A stretch of 64,000 bases of DNA from Actinosynnema sp. ALI-1.44 (lineage in GTDB: Bacteria > Actinomycetota > Actinomycetes > Mycobacteriales > Pseudonocardiaceae): NCBI RefSeq assembly GCF_001984155.1, contig NZ_MTQO01000038.1, forward strand, positions 183,968 to 247,967, in the 5' to 3' direction. Position 1 is the stretch's first letter, and each line of letters begins with the position of its first letter. Made by a program: the position numbers and the translations under genes. The notes under the pieces were generated by a model. That model did not search any database. It saw nothing but the letters and a program-made list of their open reading frames with translations, and was not told where the DNA came from. This document shows positions 1 to 7,381 of this stretch, piece after piece.

Positions 1-410
1 TGAACTTCGTGAAGTCGATCCTGCGCCTTGAGGGTGAGCGGGATTCGCTGTCCGTTGTGGATGATCAGCGCGGGTCGCCGACGTGGAGTGCTGACCTGGC
101 AACGGGTTTGCTTGAGCTCGCCGATCGGATCGTTTCGGGTGATGGGCCGAAGTCGCGTGTGTTGCACTGCACTGGGGGTGGCGAGACTACGTGGTACGGG
201 TTTGCTCGGGCGATTTTCGAGGAGCTGGGGGCGGATCCTGAGCGTGTGAAGCCTTGTACTACGGCGGATTTTCCTCGTCCCGCTCCGCGTCCGGCCAATT
301 CGGTGTTGTCCCCGGCGGCTTGGGTTGATGCCGGGTTGACGCCTTTGCGGCCGTGGCGGGAGGCGTTGAGCGAGGCTTTCTCGGGGTTCGTCAGCCCTGC
401 TCGGGGGTGA
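1..410 (+). CDS. rmlD: dTDP-4-dehydrorhamnose reductase, 3' part only
   Basis: This is the C-terminal part (about 135 residues) of RmlD, the NADPH-dependent reductase that makes dTDP-L-rhamnose in the cytoplasm; the start lies left of the window. The segment VVDDQRGSPTW, followed by WSADLA, is the conserved substrate-loop region of the family, and the remaining helices (TWYGFARAIFEELG, RPANSVLS, WREAL) fit the RmlD C-terminus. The catalytic YxxxK motif would be upstream and cannot be seen. The last 20 bases overlap the 3' end of the convergent NACHT gene. Linkage to wbbL further right agrees with the mycobacterial rmlD-wbbL locus, here separated by about 13 kb of inserted genes. Confidence 0.93.
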   Translation, partial: NFVKSILRLEGERDSLSVVDDQRGSPTWSADLATGLLELADRIVSGDGPKSRVLHCTGGGETTWYGFARAIFEELGADPERVKPCTTADFPRPAPRPANSVLSPAAWVDAGLTPLRPWREALSEAFSGFVSPARG

Positions 411-3400
411 CCTGGTTGGCCATCGCCTCTTCGGACGAGGGGTACTCGATGTCCTTGAGCGAGCCGACCAGCCATCCATTGTGGTAGTCGTCGGCTTCGA
501 CGTGTGAGCCGACGACTGAGCGGATGAAGAAGTCGTCGATCGCTTCCTCGAGGTCAGCCGGTTGGAGGATGTGCGCGGTGTCCGCCCAAAGATCGACCGT
601 GTCGGTGGTCCTCGTCTGGAGTTCGACGTTGCTGAAATCGAAGTCGAGACGGGATCCGGACAGTTCGACTTCCACTCCGGCGGGCAGTTCGTCGATGACG
701 TAGTGAGCGTGGTTGTCCAGTCCGGTGCAGCCGGTCAGGTCCACGTCTTCGATGAACTGCAGCCCGCTGAGCCCGGTGACGTCCGTCAACGAAGTGCTAC
801 CGGCGAGATTGATACTGCGCAGTTGGACCAGTTCGTTCAGCCCGTCGAGGCTGACGATGTCGTCGCTGCCGGTGATCCGGAGGAACTCGATGGCGGGGCA
901 GCCCGCCAGTGCGGTGAAATTCTCGTTCGTCCATTCGGAAAGCGTCAGCGTGCGCAGCTCGGGCAGTTCCAGCTGAACATCTGTCAGCTCCAACTGACCG
1001 CGCAGTTCGAGCAGTCGCAGGTTCTTCAGCCGGCTCAACGCATTGAGGTTGACCAGTCTCATCTCATAGGCGTTGAGTTGCAACTCGGTCAAGTTCGGGA
1101 ATGCCAGGAAGATGCGACAGTCCAGTTCGTCGAACTGGTCGGAACCGATCCTGAGTGCGAGCGCCGTCAGCGTCGGTTGCGCCTCGAACTGCGGGAGCCC
1201 TTCCTCCAGAACGACGCCTACGCTGATGCCTGTGATTCCCTCGACCTCCGCCAACGAGGCGAGGCCCTGCTCCGTCAAAGTCAGGTCGAGCTCGGCGTAG
1301 TGCAGTCGAGCGTTGCCGAAGTGCACTGTCTCGTTCGGCGCCCATGTGAAGTCGTCCAGGGCAAGCCGGACGAGGTAGTCGGGCGGCAGGAGCCGCGTGA
1401 ACGGAACTCGGGTGGTGTCGTACAACGTCACCGCCACCTGAGTCCCGAGTGGACGGAGGACTCGTTGCGCGTACTCGCCCGGTTGGAAGTGTGACCACGT
1501 CTCTGCCAGCACCTGGACCAGGCGTTTGCGCAGTCCGTCAGGGAGTTCCTCAAGGACTCTGAGCGCTTCCGGTGATCCGATCCGGCCCAGTGTCCTGACC
1601 GAACGCTCCATTCCGACCACCTTGGTGGCGGCGTTCGATTCGCTCAGGAATCGTTCGAGGAGCACGACCGACAGGTCACCGCCGGTAGTGAGGAGCAACA
1701 CGTCGTCGCTGTTGGCTGGGGGAACGAGTGTGGCGTAGTACTGCTGGAGCCTGCTGACGGTCTCCGGCTCCACCCTCAGACACGTGTCGACGCAGTTGGC
1801 CGCCAGTGCGTACAGCGCGTTGTCCGACCGCTTCGACTTGTCGATCAACTTGTTGATCAGCTCTTCGGCTTCCTTCGGCCGGGCCAGCCCGGCAGCCAGC
1901 ACGATCACTTCGTTGAACGCCGGATCGCCTGCCTTGTCGAGCAACGCACCGATGTCGCCTTGGTCGTTCATCCAGCGAGCGGCGAGGTACTCCTCGAACG
2001 TCCGGTGGGCGAAATCCAACACGTCGGTGGCTGGTTCGCGCAGGACCGACCGCTCGATGAGATCTCGTAGCGCGTCTTCGGCTGAGATGGACAGCCGTAG
2101 CGCGCGGAGCGTTCGTTCGATGTGCCGGAGGGCCTTGTCCTTCGGGATTTCGGACTCGCCGTTGCGGATCAACCATTGGGCCAGGCTCTCCAGCAACGCC
2201 ATTCGCTCGGTCGAGTCGAGGGGCGACGCGGTGATCCGGCGTTCGGAGTCCCGTCGCCCGGTGAGCATGTCCAGGGCTGCCTTGTACAGTTCGACTCGAC
2301 GCCTTGGCAGGCTGCCCACACCCTTGCGGGCGTAAGCCAGCGCGCACAACACGGCGCACAGCAACGGCGTCCTGGCCAGATCGAGCAATGCGGGAGTGGT
2401 CAGGATGTGCTTGCCCAGCAGGGCGCCTTTGGCCCGATGATCATCCAGCTCCTCTGCGGGCAGGTTCCGCCCTGTTGACTCGTGCCAGTGCCGGACGAAT
2501 GCCGTGATCTGGGGTGGGCCCATCGGCAAGAGGCTTGCCGCGTCGAACGCGGCGAGTTTGAAGCTGTTGTCCCGTAACGCCGCGGGGCGGCTGGTGATGA
2601 CGTAGGTGTTGTCCGGACAGGCGGCCATCAGGTCGTCGAGCCATGCCTGAACGGCGGGGCGCCGTGTGGCGGGCAGTTCGTCCAACCCGTCGATCAGCAC
2701 GATTGCCTCACCGCTGACCAGGATGTTCGAGCACCAGTGCGCCGGCTTGCGGCTGGCCAGCGTGGTGGCGACCTCGGTCGCGAAGTCGTCGGCGTCAGGC
2801 AGCGGTTCGTGCACGTACCGGCGCAGTCGCACCAGCAACGGGACTTTGTTGGCCCAGTGGGTCAGCTGCGGGGGCAGTTGGTCGCGGGCGAGCGTCACCG
2901 CGATCCATTGCAGGAGCGTGGTTTTGCCTGATCCTGCTTCGCCGACGAGTAGCAGCCGTTGGGAAGTGGCCAGCACGTTGGCCACGTCGTGATCCGAACC
3001 TGCCGCCAGTGACACATACGCTGTGGTCAAGGAGTACCGTTCGACCGCCCTGACCAGGTCGATGCCGAGGATCTGCAACGTGTCCAGCTGGTGGCCCACC
3101 GCGCGCAGGTAGTCCGTCCGATAGGTCGACTCGGCCACGCCCTCGCCGGTCCTCGTGACTCGGTTCGGCATGCTCACGAGCGCTTGTTCGAGGCGTTTGC
3201 GCAGCTCGGCCGCCCGGTCGTGCAACCCCGTCGCCATGTCCGGCTTCAGTTCGGGCAGGGCCAGGTAGGCTTCGACCAGCAACGCGGAGACGTCGGAAAC
3301 GAACTGGTCAAGCGATCCTTCCGGCGACAGTCGGCTGCTGACCGTGCCGATGTCGACCTTGTGCGGCGGATCGCGGGTGAACTCCAGCAGACCGGTGACG

Positions 3401-4311
3401 GCGGCCTGGCAGGCGGTGGCGTTCGGCGCCAACGGCTGCAGTCGCTCGACAAGGAGGTCCTGCAGTTCGTCCAGAAGCCGCTGGGTTCTGCGGCGGCTGA
3501 GTCTGTCCGTGATGTTGCTGGTCGGGTCGTCGGGCCAGCCCCGCAGGCGCAGCCAGGCGGCCAGCATGTGTTCGCCGACAGTGTCGATCGACGCTGGCTC
3601 CGCCGTGTGCATGAGGTCCAGCAGGCGCAACGTGAAGTGAGCGGCGTTGCGGGCGGCCGTGTCCTGCCAGCCGTCCGCATCCGATTGCGACTTGCCGACT
3701 CGCATGTCACTGATGCCGCGGACCACTCCGGTTGCGACATCGGAACGCGCGTATCCGGCCTTCAGAAACCCGAGGCCTTCTGTCTCGACGGCGACGACCT
3801 GGCTGTAGTGGTCCTTGATCAGCTTGGCTGTTGCCGCTTCGTCGTCGGCGCTGATCTTCCCACCGGCCGCGATCGGCTCGATGACGACCGAGTAGTCGAT
3901 CTCGTCCCGCAACTCGTGCCGGAGTTGTCGAGCGGCTGCGACCAGCTTGAACGACGAAACGGCGACCTGCCCACGGGGCAGGAACACGCCGCCGGTTTCC
4001 TTGCCGTAGTCGTATCCGTGGACTTCGTTGCCGAACACGACATCGCCGCGGGCAACGTCCTTGACCCCGCCCGCGACACCCACGAACATCGCAATCGAGG
4101 GCCGGAAGTACTCCAGTGCGCGCTCTGTCGAATGAGCGGCTTCCTCGTTGCCCCTGCCGATCTCGATGAGGGCGATCGACCAGTCGTGGTAGTCGCCCAC
4201 GTAGAAGCGGGTACCGCTGTGGTGCTCCTGCCATCGCGCGCCGGTCAGGTGGTTGGCGACTGCGGTGAACTCGACTTCGAGGGCGGTGAGCACTACCGCG
4301 GTCTGTTTCAC
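391..4311 (-). CDS. Nucleosidase-NACHT-leucine-rich repeat NLR-like protein
   Basis: A 1306-residue STAND ATPase with NLR architecture. Residues 1-235 form a nucleoside phosphorylase/MTAN-like domain: ALEVEF near residue 12, VETEG at 175-179 and GISD at 199-202 match the catalytic glutamates and aspartate of the family. A NACHT domain follows, with P-loop GEAGSGKT (457-464), Walker B VLIDGLDELP (538-547), VITSRP (571-576) and FAHRTFEEYLAARW (767-780). Residues about 1005-1200 are leucine-rich repeats (PNLTELQLN, LKNLRLLELRG, LVQLRSINLAG). Known relatives sense infection through the C-terminus and act through the N-terminal effector; PNP-family effectors of this kind can destroy ATP, as in Detocs. 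The GTG start overlaps the stop of the upstream SLATT gene as GTGA; an upstream in-frame extension would run antisense-free but inside the SLATT gene. Function as antiphage defence is inferred. Confidence 0.9.
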   Translation of the reverse strand: MKQTAVVLTALEVEFTAVANHLTGARWQEHHSGTRFYVGDYHDWSIALIEIGRGNEEAAHSTERALEYFRPSIAMFVGVAGGVKDVARGDVVFGNEVHGYDYGKETGGVFLPRGQVAVSSFKLVAAARQLRHELRDEIDYSVVIEPIAAGGKISADDEAATAKLIKDHYSQVVAVETEGLGFLKAGYARSDVATGVVRGISDMRVGKSQSDADGWQDTAARNAAHFTLRLLDLMHTAEPASIDTVGEHMLAAWLRLRGWPDDPTSNITDRLSRRRTQRLLDELQDLLVERLQPLAPNATACQAAVTGLLEFTRDPPHKVDIGTVSSRLSPEGSLDQFVSDVSALLVEAYLALPELKPDMATGLHDRAAELRKRLEQALVSMPNRVTRTGEGVAESTYRTDYLRAVGHQLDTLQILGIDLVRAVERYSLTTAYVSLAAGSDHDVANVLATSQRLLLVGEAGSGKTTLLQWIAVTLARDQLPPQLTHWANKVPLLVRLRRYVHEPLPDADDFATEVATTLASRKPAHWCSNILVSGEAIVLIDGLDELPATRRPAVQAWLDDLMAACPDNTYVITSRPAALRDNSFKLAAFDAASLLPMGPPQITAFVRHWHESTGRNLPAEELDDHRAKGALLGKHILTTPALLDLARTPLLCAVLCALAYARKGVGSLPRRRVELYKAALDMLTGRRDSERRITASPLDSTERMALLESLAQWLIRNGESEIPKDKALRHIERTLRALRLSISAEDALRDLIERSVLREPATDVLDFAHRTFEEYLAARWMNDQGDIGALLDKAGDPAFNEVIVLAAGLARPKEAEELINKLIDKSKRSDNALYALAANCVDTCLRVEPETVSRLQQYYATLVPPANSDDVLLLTTGGDLSVVLLERFLSESNAATKVVGMERSVRTLGRIGSPEALRVLEELPDGLRKRLVQVLAETWSHFQPGEYAQRVLRPLGTQVAVTLYDTTRVPFTRLLPPDYLVRLALDDFTWAPNETVHFGNARLHYAELDLTLTEQGLASLAEVEGITGISVGVVLEEGLPQFEAQPTLTALALRIGSDQFDELDCRIFLAFPNLTELQLNAYEMRLVNLNALSRLKNLRLLELRGQLELTDVQLELPELRTLTLSEWTNENFTALAGCPAIEFLRITGSDDIVSLDGLNELVQLRSINLAGSTSLTDVTGLSGLQFIEDVDLTGCTGLDNHAHYVIDELPAGVEVELSGSRLDFDFSNVELQTRTTDTVDLWADTAHILQPADLEEAIDDFFIRSVVGSHVEADDYHNGWLVGSLKDIEYPSSEEAMANQVTPEQG

Positions 4312-4775
4312 TGGCCCGGGATGGCCGGGTTGCGCAGTCGGCCCCAGTCCTCGCTGTCCTTTGCCACTACTTCGTTGAGCTTGGCGAAGAACTTGTCGAC
4401 TTCGGCTCGGTCCGGTTCGTTCGCGCCGAGGCTGCTTTCGTAGTACGCCAGTTCGCGGGAGAGGGATTCGAGCTCGCGGACCGTCCTGGTACGCAGGATC
4501 CACAGTTCCCGGTGCGAGTAGAACGCGTCCGCCGCCGCGAGCACGGTGATCAGGGCGCCCAGGCCGAGTGCGATGTTCGCGAACCACGCCTCGAACGCGG
4601 TGAAGTTTCGCAGTCCCAACAGGATGCTGATTGTCGCCGACAGCGTCACCGTGGCCATCTGCAGGCTGAACGCCTTGCGCTTGTCGCGCTTACGCCGCCC
4701 TTTGTAGTTCTGTAACAGCGTGCGCACTTCGGATTTGACGAACTCGAATCTGCCCTTGTCGCCACCGGCGTCCAT
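4308..4775 (-). CDS. SLATT-type two-transmembrane protein
   Basis: A 155-residue protein with a basic N-terminal helix (residues 10-35, KGRRKRDKRK), two membrane segments (about 38-55 and 63-84) and a C-terminal amphipathic helix (RELWILRTRTVRELESLSRE). This layout matches the SLATT/DUF4231 class of predicted pore-forming effectors found with SMODS, SLOG and other immune modules. It precedes the NACHT gene with a 4-base GTGA stop/start overlap, so the two are very likely translationally coupled, and follows a small unknown gene by 21 bases. By family it may permeabilise the inner membrane when activated; here that is inference. It could instead anchor the NACHT protein at the membrane. Confidence 0.8.
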   Translation of the reverse strand: MDAGGDKGRFEFVKSEVRTLLQNYKGRRKRDKRKAFSLQMATVTLSATISILLGLRNFTAFEAWFANIALGLGALITVLAAADAFYSHRELWILRTRTVRELESLSRELAYYESSLGANEPDRAEVDKFFAKLNEVVAKDSEDWGRLRNPAIPGQ

Positions 4776-4796
4776 CGGATGAACTTAGCACCGCAG

Positions 4797-5207
4797 TCAG
4801 GACCGCGTCTCCAGGTCGGCCATCAAACGCGCGATCCGTGCTTCCCTGGCCTGGTGCAGGTCTGGCCGTCGTTGCTGCTGCGGGACCCACTCTCCTGGGT
4901 CTTCGCCGCGCGCCTCCGCCGCGCACCGGCGGGCGCTGTACGCAATCTCTTCGGTCCACTCCTCGACGAGACCTCGTTTGTGGTCGTCCGCTGCCAATTC
5001 CTCCGCGCGTTGCGCCAGTCGGAATTCGTAGAAGTCGGCCCACTCGTCGTAGCCTTCCGCGACTTCCTTGGATGGCAGCTTCGCCCGCCCACGGGTGAAG
5101 AACCACTGCTGGAACTCGTCGTCGATTGCTTCTGTCGTAGGATTCACGCGTAGCCATGGCCGGATGTTCGGCCACCGCTTCGACATCTGACGTGCGGTCA
5201 ACTCCAT
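4797..5207 (-). CDS. Hypothetical charged helical protein heading the NLR operon
   Basis: A 136-residue soluble protein I do not recognise. It starts MELTARQMSKRWPNIRPWLRVNPTTEAIDDEFQ in two halves (MELTARQMSKRWPNIRPWL, then RVNPTTEAIDDEFQQWF) and continues with acidic and basic helices rich in Glu, Ala and Arg; no signal peptide, membrane segment or metal motif is seen. The ATG is chosen because GACAGGAGAC lies directly upstream as a ribosome binding site; a longer reading with no binding site would run into the divergent regulator's promoter region. It lies 21 bases before the SLATT gene on the same strand, so it probably is the first gene of the same operon. Function unknown; a sensor, adaptor or antitoxin is possible but unsupported. 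Confidence 0.75.
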   Translation of the reverse strand: MELTARQMSKRWPNIRPWLRVNPTTEAIDDEFQQWFFTRGRAKLPSKEVAEGYDEWADFYEFRLAQRAEELAADDHKRGLVEEWTEEIAYSARRCAAEARGEDPGEWVPQQQRRPDLHQAREARIARLMADLETRS

Positions 5208-5306
5208 CGTGTCTCCTGTCGGTGTGGCGACTTCTTGATTCTGTTTAGGACAGTAGACTTGCTTTCCCTCAGGCGCTTGACTTTTCATAGGTGGGAAAGG
5301 AGCGCG

Positions 5307-6137
5307 ATGCCGAACAAGCGGCAGCCACCCAGACCTCGGGACCGGATCATCGGCGCCCGCCTGCGAGCGATCCGCCTTGAACGCACGACTTACCGCCTTC
5401 AACAAGCGGCGGACGTGCTGGGGTGGGGCTTGGCGACGATGTCGAGAATCGAGAACGGCAAGCGGCATATCAGCACGGAAGAGGTGGCGATGATCCTTAC
5501 CGCCTACCGGATTCCGGCGGCCGAGCGTGAGGAGATCATCAAGGAGGCGAGGGCCGAGAACGCATCAGGATGGTGGGACCGCCCGCTGCCCGGAATTCCA
5601 GCGGAGATGGGCACTATCGCCAGCTATGAAGCCGATGCCATCAGCCTCACCGACTGGTCAGTGTCATTGGTGCCGGGACTGCTCCAGATCGAGGACTACA
5701 CCACGGCATTGTGTCGCTCCGACGGCCTTTCAACAGATGTCGCCAAGCTGTACTGCTTGGCCAGACGCAGGCGACAGAAGATCCTCGGCACTGTGGACTA
5801 CACGGCCTATATCAGCGAGACCGCACTGCGGACGCGGTTTGGTTCTCATGAGGCACATCGCGCGCAGATCGGGCACCTCCTGCAGGCGCGCGAGCGCGGA
5901 ATTCCGATCAGGGTCGTTCCGGAACACCTACCAGTCGCACTGATCAGCCACTCATGGCTCTACATGACGTTCCCGCACACCACACCTGTAGTGAACGTCG
6001 AGATAGCGGGAGGCGGCGTCTATTTGCACGATGAGCAGGCAGAACCCTACGTGGCATCGCTTGCGAGGCTGGACCACATCGCCCTTTCCACCGCAGAAAG
6101 TCAGACTAGACTGCGGATGATCCTTAAGGAGGTGTGA
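5307..6137 (+). CDS. XRE-family regulator with DUF5753 domain
   Basis: A 276-residue DNA-binding protein: helix-turn-helix at about 17-70 (LQQAADVLGWGLATMSRIEN) and a DUF5753 sensor domain from about 100 to the end, with the typical phrase SLVPGLLQIEDYTTAL. Such proteins are abundant in Streptomyces and relatives, usually paired with a DUF397 protein, and some control development or act like toxin-antitoxin modules. The ATG has GGAAAGGAG just upstream; an earlier in-frame ATG lacks this. It is divergent from the NLR operon with 99 bases between them and ends 2 bases before the DUF397 gene, so it may control either unit. Confidence 0.9.
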   Translation: MPNKRQPPRPRDRIIGARLRAIRLERTTYRLQQAADVLGWGLATMSRIENGKRHISTEEVAMILTAYRIPAAEREEIIKEARAENASGWWDRPLPGIPAEMGTIASYEADAISLTDWSVSLVPGLLQIEDYTTALCRSDGLSTDVAKLYCLARRRRQKILGTVDYTAYISETALRTRFGSHEAHRAQIGHLLQARERGIPIRVVPEHLPVALISHSWLYMTFPHTTPVVNVEIAGGGVYLHDEQAEPYVASLARLDHIALSTAESQTRLRMILKEV

Positions 6138-6139
6138 GC

Positions 6140-6292
6140 ATGGAGTGGCGCAAGTCGAGCTTCAGTGGCACCGGCGGCAACTGTGTGGAGGTCAGGAGCG
6201 ATCTGGCCGCGATTCGGGACAGCAAGGTTCCTGATGGTTCAGAGTTGGTCGTGGACGTGACCAGCCTGCTGTCCATCATCAAGACCCAGTGA
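6140..6292 (+). CDS. DUF397 small protein
   Basis: A 50-residue protein, MEWRKSSFSGTGGNCVEV followed by AIRDSKVPDGSELVV, which is the DUF397 signature. These proteins partner DUF5753 regulators in actinomycetes and probably modulate them. A full-strength Shine-Dalgarno sequence, TAAGGAGGT, sits at 6125-6133 inside the end of the regulator gene, so the pair is cotranscribed and this gene is probably translated at a high level. Its TGA at 6290-6292 abuts the stop codon of the convergent glycosyltransferase. Confidence 0.88.
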   Translation: MEWRKSSFSGTGGNCVEVRSDLAAIRDSKVPDGSELVVDVTSLLSIIKTQ

Positions 6293-7375
6293 TCACCACA
6301 TCGCGCGGCGATACGCAGCGATCGTCGTCTCCGCGCAACGCCGCCAAGTGAACTCCGCCGCGTGCGTACGACGAGCGGTCAAGGTCGCGGGCGTCGGAGG
6401 CTCCTGCAGCGCGGCGCTCAACGCGACCCGCAAAGCTTCCAGGTCCCCGAACGGCACAAGCGTCGCGTGCCCGCCCGCGACCTCGCGCAACGCAGGCACA
6501 TCTGTGCAGATCACCGGCACATCAGAGGCCATCGCCTCCAGCACTGGCAGCCCGAAACCCTCGTCACGCGACGGCAGCACGAGCGCGGAAGCCCCGGCCA
6601 CCACCGTCCGCAAGTCCACGTCGGCCAGGTAGCCGAGTGGCCGAACCCGCTCTGACACGGCCGTATGGCCCGGCCCAGCCAACACGAGCGGCGGCAGATC
6701 CGGCGCGGCGTCGTGGGCCTTCAGCAGCCAGTCGAGACGTTTGCGTGGCCCGGCCGCGCCCACGAACAGCAGGTACTCCTCAGGCAGACCAAGGCGTTTG
6801 CGCACATGGTCACCCGGAGGCCGCGCGGTGAACCACGCCGGGTCCACGCCCAACGGCGTCACCGCGACCCGCTCTTCCGGCACACCAAGGCGTTCCATCA
6901 CCACATTCGCCACAGCCTGGCTCGGCGTGCACACCATCGCCGCCCTGTGCGCGGAACGCTTCACCAGCTCGGGCAGTTCACGGTCACTCGGCGCCAGCTC
7001 GTCCGGCGCGTCGAGGAAGGCCAGGTCATGAATGGTCAGCACACCGGCGGCCCGCAGCGACGGCGGCAGCACGAAGTTCGTGCCGTGCATGACATCCGTG
7101 AACCCGGCGAACACCTCGATCGGCGGCAACGGCGCACGTAGCCAGCACTTACGCAACAAGCGCGCCGACACGGGCATACCGCGCGCACGGGCACCGTGTG
7201 GCAACACGCGGCGCAGCTGTCGCCAGCCGCGCAACGTAAAGGCCACCGCGCGCATATCGACTTCGGGCATGGAGGCGAGTTCCTCGGCCAGGGCAGCGGT
7301 GTACCTGCCCACTCCGGTCCGGGCCCCCAACAACGGGGTCCCGTCCAACAACACTCGCAACCTGCCCTTTGCCAA
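6293..7375 (-). CDS. Glycosyltransferase family 4 (GT-B)
   Basis: A 360-residue retaining glycosyltransferase of the GT1/GT4 superfamily. The N-terminal acceptor half begins RVLLDGTPLLGARTGVGRYT; the nucleotide-sugar half has FVGAAGPRKR (204-213) and the EX7E-type motif EGFGLPVLE (272-280). It probably adds a hexose such as mannose to a lipid-linked glycan on the cytoplasmic face of the membrane; the sugar cannot be read from sequence. It follows the large bifunctional transferase by 6 bases on the same strand, so the two form an operon. GDP-mannose from manC and dTDP-rhamnose from the rml pathway are both made nearby. Confidence 0.88.
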   Translation of the reverse strand: MAKGRLRVLLDGTPLLGARTGVGRYTAALAEELASMPEVDMRAVAFTLRGWRQLRRVLPHGARARGMPVSARLLRKCWLRAPLPPIEVFAGFTDVMHGTNFVLPPSLRAAGVLTIHDLAFLDAPDELAPSDRELPELVKRSAHRAAMVCTPSQAVANVVMERLGVPEERVAVTPLGVDPAWFTARPPGDHVRKRLGLPEEYLLFVGAAGPRKRLDWLLKAHDAAPDLPPLVLAGPGHTAVSERVRPLGYLADVDLRTVVAGASALVLPSRDEGFGLPVLEAMASDVPVICTDVPALREVAGGHATLVPFGDLEALRVALSAALQEPPTPATLTARRTHAAEFTWRRCAETTIAAYRRAMW

Positions 7376-7381
7376 CGTGCG

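Noticed and set aside
3091..4443. 450-codon plus-strand open frame inside the NLR gene
   Set aside because: Shadow of the nucleosidase and linker regions; no ribosome binding site or recognisable protein.
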